DNA of 64,000 nt, taken from positions 1 to 64,000 of the forward strand of contig NZ_JAJNOR010000002.1 of assembly GCF_021044755.1 (NCBI RefSeq), written 5' to 3'. This document shows, piece by piece, positions 7,874 through 16,025 of the stretch. Within the stretch, counting starts at the first letter, position 1. Each line of letters starts with the position of its first letter. Made by a program: the position numbers and the translations under genes. The DNA comes from Lientehia hominis (GTDB lineage Bacteria; Bacillota; Clostridia; Lachnospirales; Lachnospiraceae). The notes under the pieces are model-generated. The model worked only from the letters and a program-made list of their open reading frames with translations. It made no database searches and was not told the DNA's origin.

Positions 7874-9004
7874 ATGACGGAACTTTCCCCCGGCAGAAAG
7901 CTGGGCTTCGGTTTCCTGCGGCTGCCCCAGACTGATGAGGAAGACCCCGCCGCCATTGACTATGAATTAACCGGACAGATGGCAGATTACTTTCTGTCTC
8001 AGGGATTTCGCTATTTTGATACTGCTTACAACTACCACAAAGAATTTTCTGAAATCGCCATCCGGGAGGCTGTCGTCAAGCGCCATCCCCGGGAGGCTTT
8101 CCTCCTGGCAGACAAGATGCCCACCTTCCTTGTGACAAAGACCGAGGATTTTGAACGGTTCTTCGCAGAGCAGCTCACCCGCTGCGGTGTGGATTTCTTT
8201 GACTATTATCTGCTGCACAATCTGGGCAAGGAACGCTATGGAAACATGGAGCGGCTCGGGGCTTTTGAATTTATGAAAAAAGTCAAAGCTGAAGGAAAAG
8301 CAAAGGAGATCGGGTTCTCCTTCCATGACACCGCCGACGTGCTGGACCGCATCCTGACAGAGCATCCGGAGATGGATTTCGTCCAGCTTCAGTTAAATTA
8401 CATAGACTGGGAGAGTGAGGTCATCCAATCACGAAAGTGCTATGAAGTAGCCAGGAAGCACGGTAAACCTGTCACAGTCATGGAACCGGTCAAAGGCGGC
8501 GCGCTGGCGCGGCTGGATCCCGAAGCGGAAAAAATACTCAAGGAATGCGAGCCGGACTCTTCCAACGCTTCGTGGGCCATACGCTATGCGGCGTCTCTGG
8601 ATGGCGTCCGTATGGTCTTAAGCGGCATGTCCACTCTGGAACAGGTAAAGGACAATACGGCTTATATGAAGGATTTCCAAAAGCTTGACAAAAACGAACT
8701 GGACTTAATTTCCAGAGTAACGGATATCCTGAAAAAATCTCAGGCCATCCAGTGCACCAACTGCAAATACTGTATGGACGAATGCCCGATGAACATCAAT
8801 ATTCCGGGATATTTCTCTTTTTACAATTCTGCATCCCAGCAGGATAATTTTATTGATGTCCTTTTCAGGAGAATATCCCACGGCCATGGCACTCCCTGGG
8901 ACTGTATCGAATGCAGGTCCTGCGAAAGCCACTGCCCCCAGCATCTTCCCATCACTGACTATCTGAAGACCATTTCCGAATATGTGAAAGAAAAGGTACT
9001 GTAA
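7874..9004 (+). CDS. Aldo/keto reductase with C-terminal double 4Fe-4S domain
   Basis: A 376-aa protein: an aldo/keto reductase barrel (about 1-285) followed by a ferredoxin-like domain. The AKR tetrad is D49, Y54, K81 and H115. Two cysteine sets, C294/C297/C300/C304 and C344/C347/C350/C354, each have the CxxCxxCxxxCP pattern for a 4Fe-4S cluster. Such fused reductases occur in anaerobic Firmicutes and could exchange electrons between a carbonyl/alcohol pair and ferredoxin; the physiological substrate is not known. It follows the shikimate-dehydrogenase-like gene by 27 bases and precedes the second cupin gene by 16, so the three form one operon. Confidence 0.88.
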   Translation: MTELSPGRKLGFGFLRLPQTDEEDPAAIDYELTGQMADYFLSQGFRYFDTAYNYHKEFSEIAIREAVVKRHPREAFLLADKMPTFLVTKTEDFERFFAEQLTRCGVDFFDYYLLHNLGKERYGNMERLGAFEFMKKVKAEGKAKEIGFSFHDTADVLDRILTEHPEMDFVQLQLNYIDWESEVIQSRKCYEVARKHGKPVTVMEPVKGGALARLDPEAEKILKECEPDSSNASWAIRYAASLDGVRMVLSGMSTLEQVKDNTAYMKDFQKLDKNELDLISRVTDILKKSQAIQCTNCKYCMDECPMNINIPGYFSFYNSASQQDNFIDVLFRRISHGHGTPWDCIECRSCESHCPQHLPITDYLKTISEYVKEKVL

Positions 9005-9020
9005 AAGGAGGAAACATTAC

Positions 9021-10217
9021 ATGAGTAAAATAAAAGAAGCCTTGGAAAAGGGGCATGGCGTATTGCAGCTGATGCCCACCTGGGTGCCCCGCCCTTTTAA
9101 TGAACCGGGCAGGCGCCTGAAGCTGCATCCCGACGATTATTTCGCACTGGGAATGGACCGGGGCGGTATCTGTGAGCGCTGGATCGGTTCCGTAGCCCAC
9201 GCGGACAATGGACCCCTCACCAAACCGGACGAGGGTATGAGTTACGTGGTCCTGGATAAGTCGACCGGTGAAAAGGCCCTCTTAAAAGAGGTCATCGAAG
9301 AACTGGGCGCAGAGATCATCGGACAGGAATTATACGAAAAATACGGAACCTGGCCCTCCTATTCCAAATTCTTTGATTACGACAAGCCTCTGTTCCATCA
9401 TCTCCATCTGATGGACAAGGATGCCAGCCTCATTGGGACCAACGGAAAGCCGGAAGCCTATTATTTCCCGCCTCAGTATAACTGCAGCCAGCTGGGCCGC
9501 CGTCCTTCCACTTATTTCGGTTTTGACCCTTCTACCACCAAAGAACAAGTAAGACAGTGCCTGGCCGACTACAGTGTCCGTGACACCCATATCCTGGAGC
9601 TTTCCAGGGGCTATCAGATACAGCTCGGCACGGGCTGGTATACTCCGGCCGGCGTCATCCACGCCCCGGCTTCCGTAGTCACTTATGAACCTCAGTGGAA
9701 TGCAGACTGCAATGTCATCATGGAAAATGTCACCATGGGTGAGGTGAACTCCTATGACCTCCTGACCGGATGCCAGCCTGAAGAGAAAAAAGGCGACCTG
9801 GACGCTCTCATGGACTGTCTGGATTGGGAGGAGTGTGTACGGCCCGATTACAAGGAAACGTATTTCCGCGCTCCTAAGGAAAAAGAAAGCAGCCAGAACG
9901 GTCTTTCAGAAAAGTGGATCACTTACGCCAACGACTGGGTAGCTGCCAAGGAAGTCACGATTGCGCCTCAGTCGTCCGTTGTCGTAAAGGATGCCGCCTG
10001 CTATGATGCTGTATTCGTGCAGGGACACGGCAAATTCGGAGTCTATAACTGTGAGGCTCCCGGTCTCCTCAGATACGGCCAAATCTCCGGCGACGAGTAC
10101 TTCGTCAGCGAGTCCGCAGCAAAGAAAGGAATTGTCGTAACGAATGAGAGTGAATATGAGCCTCTTGTGTTCCTCCAGCACTTCTCCAATAATAATCCGG
10201 AAGTTCCTATGAAATAA
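9021..10217 (+). CDS. Cupin protein resembling class I mannose-6-phosphate isomerase (copy 2)
   Basis: A 398-aa paralogue of the protein at 359-1573, collinear over its full length. It shares LMPTxVPRxF, RLKLHPDDY, PLFHHLHL, YFGFDPSTTKEQV, the identical GTGWYTPAGVIHAPAS and VQGHGKFG. The metal-binding histidine pattern is kept. The divergence is large enough that the two may have different substrates or may form a heteromer. It is the last gene of the rightward operon. The start follows AAAGGAGG. The isomerase function is inferred from the fold resemblance only. Confidence 0.7.
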   Translation: MSKIKEALEKGHGVLQLMPTWVPRPFNEPGRRLKLHPDDYFALGMDRGGICERWIGSVAHADNGPLTKPDEGMSYVVLDKSTGEKALLKEVIEELGAEIIGQELYEKYGTWPSYSKFFDYDKPLFHHLHLMDKDASLIGTNGKPEAYYFPPQYNCSQLGRRPSTYFGFDPSTTKEQVRQCLADYSVRDTHILELSRGYQIQLGTGWYTPAGVIHAPASVVTYEPQWNADCNVIMENVTMGEVNSYDLLTGCQPEEKKGDLDALMDCLDWEECVRPDYKETYFRAPKEKESSQNGLSEKWITYANDWVAAKEVTIAPQSSVVVKDAACYDAVFVQGHGKFGVYNCEAPGLLRYGQISGDEYFVSESAAKKGIVVTNESEYEPLVFLQHFSNNNPEVPMK

Positions 10218-10240
10218 GATAACTTCCATATGAAACAGAA

Positions 10241-10264
10241 ACAGCTGTCCGTCAGGACAGCTGT
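10241..10264. terminator. Hairpin terminator at the convergent end of the cupin and cdaR genes
   Basis: ACAGCTGTCC and GGACAGCTGT are perfect 10-base arms with the loop GTCA. The cdaR stop codon lies inside the hairpin. On the minus strand it is followed by TTCTGTTTC, so it best serves as the cdaR terminator, and it may also stop the rightward operon. Confidence 0.7.
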
Positions 10265-11379
10265 CTCAGATAATAGTAAAAATAATTGACCAGCTCCCTG
10301 TCCCGTGCGTTCTGCATGGGGTTCAGGCCCAGCTGGTTTTTTATCTTATCCAGCCGGAACGCCAGGGTATTCTTATGGATATACAAACGCTTGCTGCTCT
10401 CCTGCATGCTGTAGTTGTTCTCATACAGCGCGCCGATATGCTCCGTATACATTTTTTTGAATTCATCGGTATAGCGTTCTGCAAACACGTCAAACACCTT
10501 GTGAAGCTCCATAAACGGCAGCTGATGCTTTAAATACTCATCCAGATAATCATAGAAAAAGATGCTCCTCTTAGGCACGGAAACCGACTTTTCAAGCCAC
10601 AGGCAATGCTGATAGCCGTATTTATAATGTGCCATGCTGGCTTGCAGGGAGCCGACACAAATCTTGCAGTCTATCTCATTTTCCGCCACATGGCGGAGAA
10701 ACCGTCCCAGGTATTCCCCGATCACATATTTGTAATTCTCAAAAAACCCTTCGATGGGCTCCGTATAGCTTTTGAATATGAGAATCTTTCCATCCCTGCT
10801 GGTGACAAAAATATCCTCTCTGCCGCTTCTCCCGGCTCCGCCTTTAATCTTCTCAGACATCTCTTTCAAATTCACACTGTCGCTGAAGGATATCAGGATA
10901 GGAACCCTGGTCACATCGGAATATCCCAAAGCCTGGGCCATATTATGGAGCTCCCGTTTATTGATGTCCTCGTAAAGCAGGCAGTTGATAAAATGCTCTT
11001 TATCCGTCCTTCTTTTCAGTGCGTCTTCCTTCTGGGTCTCATATTCCAGCATGGTTTCCACCATCTTCTTTATGACGATCACCACAGGACGTATCTTCTC
11101 AATTTCTCCGGTCAGCCCCAGGACTCCGATGACATCTCTCTTATACTCCAAGGCCATGTTGATCCCGGCCTTTGTCCCAAGGAAAGTATCCTCTGCTTCC
11201 ACTTCCTTAAAATCCAGCTTTTTATTGATGATCTCAAACGCAACCTCATGAAACGTCCCCACACGGCTTTTATCCGTGCTGGCAACAATGATCCCTCTTT
11301 CATTCATTATGTTAATGTTATAATCGGTGCACTCTGTCAGCTTCTCTATGATCTTCTCAGCCAATTCCACATCCAGCAT
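10252..11379 (-). CDS. cdaR: CdaR-type sugar-diacid transcriptional regulator
   Basis: A 375-aa regulator using the ATG at 11379 (GGAGG nine bases upstream; the ATG at 11385 is too close). The N-terminal 130 residues match the putative sugar diacid recognition domain (LAEKIIEKLTECTDYNINIMNERGIIVAS is split across it), followed by a middle effector region. A C-terminal PucR-type helix-turn-helix (around 325-350, with the RLYIHKNTLAFRLDKI helix) completes it. Escherichia coli CdaR activates glucarate, galactarate and glycerate genes. Next to glycerate kinase and aldolases, it is the likely regulator of this island. The AEC transporter gene lies 86 bases upstream in the same direction. Confidence 0.85.
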   Translation of the reverse strand: MLDVELAEKIIEKLTECTDYNINIMNERGIIVASTDKSRVGTFHEVAFEIINKKLDFKEVEAEDTFLGTKAGINMALEYKRDVIGVLGLTGEIEKIRPVVIVIKKMVETMLEYETQKEDALKRRTDKEHFINCLLYEDINKRELHNMAQALGYSDVTRVPILISFSDSVNLKEMSEKIKGGAGRSGREDIFVTSRDGKILIFKSYTEPIEGFFENYKYVIGEYLGRFLRHVAENEIDCKICVGSLQASMAHYKYGYQHCLWLEKSVSVPKRSIFFYDYLDEYLKHQLPFMELHKVFDVFAERYTDEFKKMYTEHIGALYENNYSMQESSKRLYIHKNTLAFRLDKIKNQLGLNPMQNARDRELVNYFYYYLRQLS

Positions 11380-11465
11380 CCGCATTAACCTCCCATCTCG
11401 TACCTCACGCCGCTCGAAAACGGCGCCCTCATCCTACGATATCGAACCACTCCTATTTCTCTCTC

Positions 11466-12404
11466 TTACACTGCAAATACCATGACTAACGCCGTCATCA
11501 CCACCAGGCTGATGACGATCGTACACGAATTACATGCGCTCGCCAATTCCGTATCGCATCCAAGTCTGTCCGTATAAACAAGCGCCAGAGCCGACAGCGG
11601 AGAAAAGGCGATCAGCACCAGTGTGCGTCTGATCTCCAGCGGCAGCGGCAGAAGAAAATAAAAGCATGCCGCCACCAGAACGCTGATCCCATACCGAAAG
11701 ATCAGGAGCCTCGCCATCTCCCGAAGCTTGTCCGGCACCAGCCGTATTTCAAACATCATACCGATCATGAACATTGCCAAAAAGGAATTGGCACTGCCGA
11801 TGATCCCCGCCAAAGTGATAGCCGGCGACGGCAGCCGCAGACGGAGCAGGGACAGTAACAGCATGATCACATACGTCATCAGCGGCACAGACCGGACTAC
11901 TTTCATCCCAATATCCTTAAGCTGCCTGCCCACACTGATCTTTATACCGCCCTTCTGCCTTTTGCTGTCCATCTCAGACACGATGGCATATGTACTTCCG
12001 CTGCACATCACAGAATTTCCGGCGTCAAACAGGCATGTGGTCACCACACCTGTAGGCCCCAAAAAGCTCTGGATGAACGGAAGAGTAAAGCAGCCGATAC
12101 TGTATCCCGAATAGTTTAACATCCGAAACATCTGAATCTTCCAGGGCGCTCCTTTGCTGAATACCCTGGCTGCGCCCAGCATGATCAAATTTCCAAGGAC
12201 TCCCAGAAGCACCGCTGACAACAGATAAGGCGGCACGTCAGTCGACGTGAAATTTACGATCACTGCCGCCGGAAGCGTCACATTCAGAACGATTTTAGAG
12301 ATCAGACGGTAATCTTCCTTCTTAAAAAAACCAATCCTCTTCAGAAAATATCCCAATGCAATAATCAGGATAAATGATCCCGCCCGAATAAATATATCCG
12401 CCAT
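11466..12404 (-). CDS. AEC-family membrane transporter
   Basis: A hydrophobic protein of 312 aa with about ten predicted membrane helices, matching the auxin efflux carrier (AEC) family. It opens ADIFIRAGSFILIIALGYFLKR and has the conserved N-terminal asparagine/proline helix (IVLNVTLPAAVI). Bacterial members move malonate, malate or other carboxylates. It is the only transporter in the island and lies just upstream of cdaR, so it is the best candidate to carry the sugar acid or a product. The ATG at 12404 follows GGGAGG at eight bases; the upstream TTG is less likely. Confidence 0.8.
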   Translation of the reverse strand: MADIFIRAGSFILIIALGYFLKRIGFFKKEDYRLISKIVLNVTLPAAVIVNFTSTDVPPYLLSAVLLGVLGNLIMLGAARVFSKGAPWKIQMFRMLNYSGYSIGCFTLPFIQSFLGPTGVVTTCLFDAGNSVMCSGSTYAIVSEMDSKRQKGGIKISVGRQLKDIGMKVVRSVPLMTYVIMLLLSLLRLRLPSPAITLAGIIGSANSFLAMFMIGMMFEIRLVPDKLREMARLLIFRYGISVLVAACFYFLLPLPLEIRRTLVLIAFSPLSALALVYTDRLGCDTELASACNSCTIVISLVVMTALVMVFAV

Positions 12405-12458
12405 CTCCAATTCCTCCCATTTTTCGCATACTCATTCATCATACCTCCATTGGGTAAA

Positions 12459-12478
12459 AATGAAAAGCACTTTTCATT
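12459..12478. terminator. AT-rich inverted repeat between methyltransferase and AEC genes
   Basis: AATGAAAAG and CTTTTCATT are perfect nine-base arms with a two-base centre, just past the methyltransferase stop. On the minus strand it is followed by TTTTACCC. It could be a weak terminator for the methyltransferase or an operator 55 bases before the AEC gene. Confidence 0.5.
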
Positions 12479-12489
12479 GGTGAAAGGGA

Positions 12490-13221
12490 TTATTTTTTTC
12501 GAGCCGATACAATGAGCATCATGGGGCGGCGCATTTCGTCTTTCATTCCTTCCATGGACATCATGCGGGCCGGCGGCTGAGGCTCCGCCACATGCAGCAG
12601 CTCATATCCGCCTGTCAGCAGAGTTTCCAGATAAGTGGTCAGCGTCTTATGATACTTGGTGACCTCTTCACCCAGAAACCGGGCTTTTCTCTCTCCTTCA
12701 TAAAAATAGCGGTCCACAGGAAAATGAAGGATCTCCCCCGACTCTCCGTAATACCAGTCCTGAGTTCCTTGAGAAGTGAAGACCGGATGTTCCGCTGAAA
12801 AAATAAAGTCACCGCCGCTCACCAGGCAGGAGCTCACCTTCTCCACAATCTCCGGAAAAGACTTAACATAATGGAATGCCAGAGAACTCAGGACCACATC
12901 AAAGCTGTCCTTTTCAAAATCGATCTCTTCTATGGGCATCTGGAAATACCGGACCTGGGAAGAAGCCGTCTTTTTCCTGGCCACCTCCAGCATCTTTTCC
13001 GACAGGTCAATTCCGGTCACCGACGACGCTCCGTGTTCCATGGCATATATGCAGTGCCATCCATAGCCGCAGCCCAGATCGAGCACGCGCCTGCCGCGGA
13101 AATCAGGCAGGAGCGGTTCCAGTGTCTCCCACTCTCCCGCACCGGCAAGTCCCTGTTTTGAGCGTTCCATTTCACTGTATTTTTCAAAAAAAATTTCATT
13201 GTCATATTTGTTTTCTTTCAC
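12490..13221 (-). CDS. Class I SAM-dependent methyltransferase
   Basis: A 243-aa soluble methyltransferase with motif I RVLDLGCGYGW (45-55), the acidic end of strand 2 in GIDLSEKMLEVA, and a motif IV-like DVVLSSLAFHYV. The fold is that of the UbiE/type 11 group. The start is GTG, after GGAGTAAGAGGAC. The substrate cannot be read from the sequence and its neighbours do not explain it. It may be a stand-alone detoxification or small-molecule methyltransferase. Confidence 0.85.
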   Translation of the reverse strand: MKENKYDNEIFFEKYSEMERSKQGLAGAGEWETLEPLLPDFRGRRVLDLGCGYGWHCIYAMEHGASSVTGIDLSEKMLEVARKKTASSQVRYFQMPIEEIDFEKDSFDVVLSSLAFHYVKSFPEIVEKVSSCLVSGGDFIFSAEHPVFTSQGTQDWYYGESGEILHFPVDRYFYEGERKARFLGEEVTKYHKTLTTYLETLLTGGYELLHVAEPQPPARMMSMEGMKDEMRRPMMLIVSARKK

Positions 13222-13325
13222 GTCCTCTTACTCCTTTTCCATGCGATTTCATGGCAGGGAACACTGTCTATAGTCTAATCCCAACAGCCTGAACTGTCAA
13301 ATCCCTTCTTTTTCCAAAACTCTTT

Positions 13326-14765
13326 TCAGACAAGGAACCGGAACAGCTGCATGATAAGTCCGACCGCCCACATGGCCGGTCTCTTCCACCAGGGCAGAGA
13401 TTTTGCCTCTTCCGGCCGCTCTCCCTCATAAGTATCCGTATCCACTGCCTTCCGGCAGTCCTGATGCAGCTCTTCCATATTGGCAGAAAGCTGCCTCGTA
13501 AGCTCTTCGCTCTTGACCGCCACCATCATCTCTGTATCCATATAGGCGCTCCTCAGATCAAAATTGAATGAGCCTACCACGCTGATATTGTCGTCAATGA
13601 TCACGGACTTTCCGTGGGTAGAGATTCCTCCGTCATATTCCAGAATCTCCATTCCTGTACCCATTACCTTCTTTTTATTCCACAGATAATCGGCTGAGCC
13701 AAAGAAATTATCCCCGTTGTCGACGGAATTTATCATCATCTTCACGTCTTCCACAGAGGATGCAACCTTTTTAAGCTCCCCATACATGTATTTATTGCAT
13801 ACTACATAAGGGGTATGAATCAGGACCCTCTCCTTCCCGCGCTTCATCAGCTCGCATACCTGCTGGAAGACAAGCGGCTGTTTTTCATAGATCCCGGTCT
13901 CACCCGTCATCAAAAGGACTCCCTTTGTAGCGACTGTTTTCTCCTCCAGAAGGCTTCCGTCGAAAGCTTCCGGATAGGCTTCCCGAAGCCCGTCATACCG
14001 TTCTGCCAGCTCTTCCCTCTTCTCTTTCACATTCTCTTTATCCGCCAGCTTTTCACTCTCATGGAAATACTTGCAGGCTTTAAGCTCCCATACTCCTTCA
14101 AAATATTCCCGAAGCTCAAACAGGGAGCTGTCTTTCGCGCCGGCCTGTTCCCATTCCGTATTATAGATCAGGATCTCCCGGTCCAGGCTTTTATTGGCCG
14201 TATGATAGTCACCCAGAAAATAGTCAAAGGTGTTCCTGCCTCCCATGATGTAAGCCGTATGATCCGCGATCACATATTTATCGTGCATCCTTCCCTGGGT
14301 CTTCCAGGGAAACAGAAGGTTTAAAGGATTGTAGGCCTTCAGCTCGATATTGGGATGAGAGGACAGCGCATAAAAGGTCTCTTCTCCCTCCATGCGGATC
14401 ACAGAACTGATGCCGTCCACCAAAATCCTGATTTTCACCCCTTCGTCGGCTTTATGCAACAGCATGGCGGCCAAGTCCTCAGTGCTCTCTCCCGGCCTCA
14501 TGTCAAAGGTGGAAAGGATAATCTCCTCTTCCGCTCCCTCCATCAAACGCAGCCGCTCCGCCAACGCATCCCTATTTGATTCCACGATGGCGGCCCGGTC
14601 CGCCGATGTATCCGAATCCATAAAAACATTCAGTTTCTCTCTCTGTCCGGCTGAAAGCACCGGCTCCGGATAGTGGCCAAAAGGAGCGACTGCCCCAATG
14701 ACCAGATAAAGAATAATGCCTATGATCAGCCACATGATAAGTCTCCGTATCCATTTTCCACTCAT
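13326..14765 (-). CDS. Phospholipase D / cardiolipin synthase-like membrane protein
   Basis: A 479-aa protein with an N-terminal membrane helix (about 8-29) and two HKD motifs. The first is H161/K163/D168 in RMHDKYVIADHT and the second H384/K386/D391 in THGKSVIIDDN, each followed by the typical GxxN/GSFNFD segment. This is the PLD superfamily, in which bacterial members make cardiolipin or act as phosphodiesterases. The spacing (223 residues between HKDs) and the single N-terminal helix differ from standard Cls with two helices, so the exact reaction is open. Its start overlaps the site-2-protease stop by four bases (ATGA), showing translational coupling. Confidence 0.82.
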   Translation of the reverse strand: MSGKWIRRLIMWLIIGIILYLVIGAVAPFGHYPEPVLSAGQREKLNVFMDSDTSADRAAIVESNRDALAERLRLMEGAEEEIILSTFDMRPGESTEDLAAMLLHKADEGVKIRILVDGISSVIRMEGEETFYALSSHPNIELKAYNPLNLLFPWKTQGRMHDKYVIADHTAYIMGGRNTFDYFLGDYHTANKSLDREILIYNTEWEQAGAKDSSLFELREYFEGVWELKACKYFHESEKLADKENVKEKREELAERYDGLREAYPEAFDGSLLEEKTVATKGVLLMTGETGIYEKQPLVFQQVCELMKRGKERVLIHTPYVVCNKYMYGELKKVASSVEDVKMMINSVDNGDNFFGSADYLWNKKKVMGTGMEILEYDGGISTHGKSVIIDDNISVVGSFNFDLRSAYMDTEMMVAVKSEELTRQLSANMEELHQDCRKAVDTDTYEGERPEEAKSLPWWKRPAMWAVGLIMQLFRFLV

Positions 14766-15469
14766 ATTGTCATCCCGCCATTCAGTCTGAATATATCAAT
14801 TCCCAGAATCCTCCGCACCATTTTCCAAAAGCCGTTCAGGATCAGATCGCTGCCGGCGCTGAGCGGTACACTTAAAATCCCTAAGAACAGAAGCCCTGCC
14901 AGAATCCATACGCTGTATCTCCTGATACGGGCAAAAAACCTCCCGGCCGCCGGCACGAGCTCCGCCAGGACTGTGGAGCCATCCAGGGGCGGAAGCGGAA
15001 TCAGGTTGAACAGCCCCAGACCCACATTGATGACCGCCGAGCAGTAAAAAAGCTGCTGCAGATATCCCAGGATGCCCGGCAGACTGCCCTGCTTAAAGAG
15101 CAGACCGTAAAAAAACACCGACAGAAAGGCCAGGATAAAATTCATGATCGGACCTGCCAGCGCCACCAGCACCATATCTCTCCTGGGTTTCTTATAATTT
15201 CGCACGTTCACCCGTATGGGCTTTGCCCACCCCACGTGAAACAGAAGCAGGCAGAGGGTTCCCCACAAATCCAGATGCCGGAACGGGTTCAGCGTAAGGC
15301 GTCCGTCCCGCCTCGGAGTCGGGTCTCCCAGACGCACCGACATATAACCATGGGCAAATTCATGAAATGATATCGCCAATAAGATAGCCGGAACCGTATA
15401 CATCAGCACTGTAAGCTGCCGGTACAGATAACTTCCTGCCAGCAGATTCCTCAAAAAATACATGTTCAC
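14762..15469 (-). CDS. Site-2-protease family (M50B) membrane metalloprotease
   Basis: A 235-aa membrane protein with the zinc motif HEFAH (36-40) in the first helix region and the second ligand motif NLIPLPPLDG (154-164, D163) typical of M50 proteases. There are about five to six hydrophobic segments. These enzymes cut transmembrane segments, often of anti-sigma factors or signal peptides. The gene overlaps marR at its 5' end (GTGA) and the PLD gene at its 3' end (ATGA), so the three are coupled. The start could be the GTG at 15469 or the ATG at 15463. Confidence 0.85.
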   Translation of the reverse strand: MNMYFLRNLLAGSYLYRQLTVLMYTVPAILLAISFHEFAHGYMSVRLGDPTPRRDGRLTLNPFRHLDLWGTLCLLLFHVGWAKPIRVNVRNYKKPRRDMVLVALAGPIMNFILAFLSVFFYGLLFKQGSLPGILGYLQQLFYCSAVINVGLGLFNLIPLPPLDGSTVLAELVPAAGRFFARIRRYSVWILAGLLFLGILSVPLSAGSDLILNGFWKMVRRILGIDIFRLNGGMTI

Positions 15470-15903
15470 TCCATCCCTTCATATGCTGCTTTCAGATTCT
15501 TTGAGATTTTTTCCTGACTGTTCATCAGGTTTAAGAATTCCTCCGAAGATAAGCCCTCAAACATCACCCGGACAAACTCGGCCTGCACAAGATGTCCCTG
15601 TTCTGAGACTTCCTGCCCTTCCTTTGTCAGGCGCAGATGAACGTTCCTCTTCCGGCCGGGCTGCTTTTCCAAAAACCCTCTCCTGCACAAAGCTTCTATG
15701 GCGACAGACACATGGGATTTTGGAAACATTCCTATCTCCGCTATATCCCGCGCCGTATCATAGCCCGGATAATTGGCCAGGAACATGATGATATCCATTT
15801 CCCTGACCGTAAGCCTGTATTCCCGGCACAAACCGCCCATCATTTTTTCATATACTTTTTTCCGGTAACGGCTGACCGTCAGTATTTCAATCGCAGACCG
15901 CAT
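15466..15903 (-). CDS. MarR-family transcriptional regulator
   Basis: A 145-aa winged-helix protein starting at the ATG at 15903, which has GAGG eight bases upstream; the longer TTG start at 15924 lacks a site. It shows the MarR layout: an N-terminal dimer helix, a winged helix with the TARDIAEIGMFPKSHVSVAIEALCRRGFL recognition region (in two parts), the wing RKRNVHLRLTKEG and C-terminal dimer helices. It is the first gene of the operon marR - site-2 protease - PLD and probably represses it by binding near its own promoter (see 15919-15932). Confidence 0.85.
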   Translation of the reverse strand: MRSAIEILTVSRYRKKVYEKMMGGLCREYRLTVREMDIIMFLANYPGYDTARDIAEIGMFPKSHVSVAIEALCRRGFLEKQPGRKRNVHLRLTKEGQEVSEQGHLVQAEFVRVMFEGLSSEEFLNLMNSQEKISKNLKAAYEGME

Positions 15904-15918
15904 AAGCACCACCTCAAG

Positions 15919-15932
15919 GTTCAAAAAAGAAC
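15919..15932. promoter_or_regulatory. Candidate MarR operator
   Basis: GTTC and GAAC form an inverted repeat around six A bases, placed just downstream of the -10 box of the marR promoter and before its ribosome binding site. This is a usual place for a repressor site, but the arms are only four bases. Confidence 0.35.
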
Positions 15933-15941
15933 TATAAGGAC

Positions 15942-15969
15942 ATTATACTGATAATAAGGTATTTGTCAA
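15942..15969 (-). promoter_or_regulatory. Consensus sigma-A promoter of the marR operon
   Basis: On the minus strand TTGACA (15964-15969) and TATAAT (15942-15947) are both perfect and separated by 16 bases. The predicted start site is near 15935, giving a leader of about 30 bases before the marR start. Confidence 0.85.
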
Positions 15970-15976
15970 CTGAAAC

Positions 15977-16020
15977 AAAGAAGCTTCCGGCACGTTCCCC
16001 GCAATGCCAAAAGCCTCTTT
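15977..16020 (-). terminator. Terminator of the threonine aldolase gene
   Basis: On the minus strand the arms AAAGAGGCTTTTGGCA and TGCCGGAAGCTTCTTT pair over 16 positions with G-T wobbles, followed by TGTTTC. It begins a few bases past the ltaE stop and separates it from the marR promoter. Confidence 0.65.
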
Positions 16021-16025
16021 TTATT

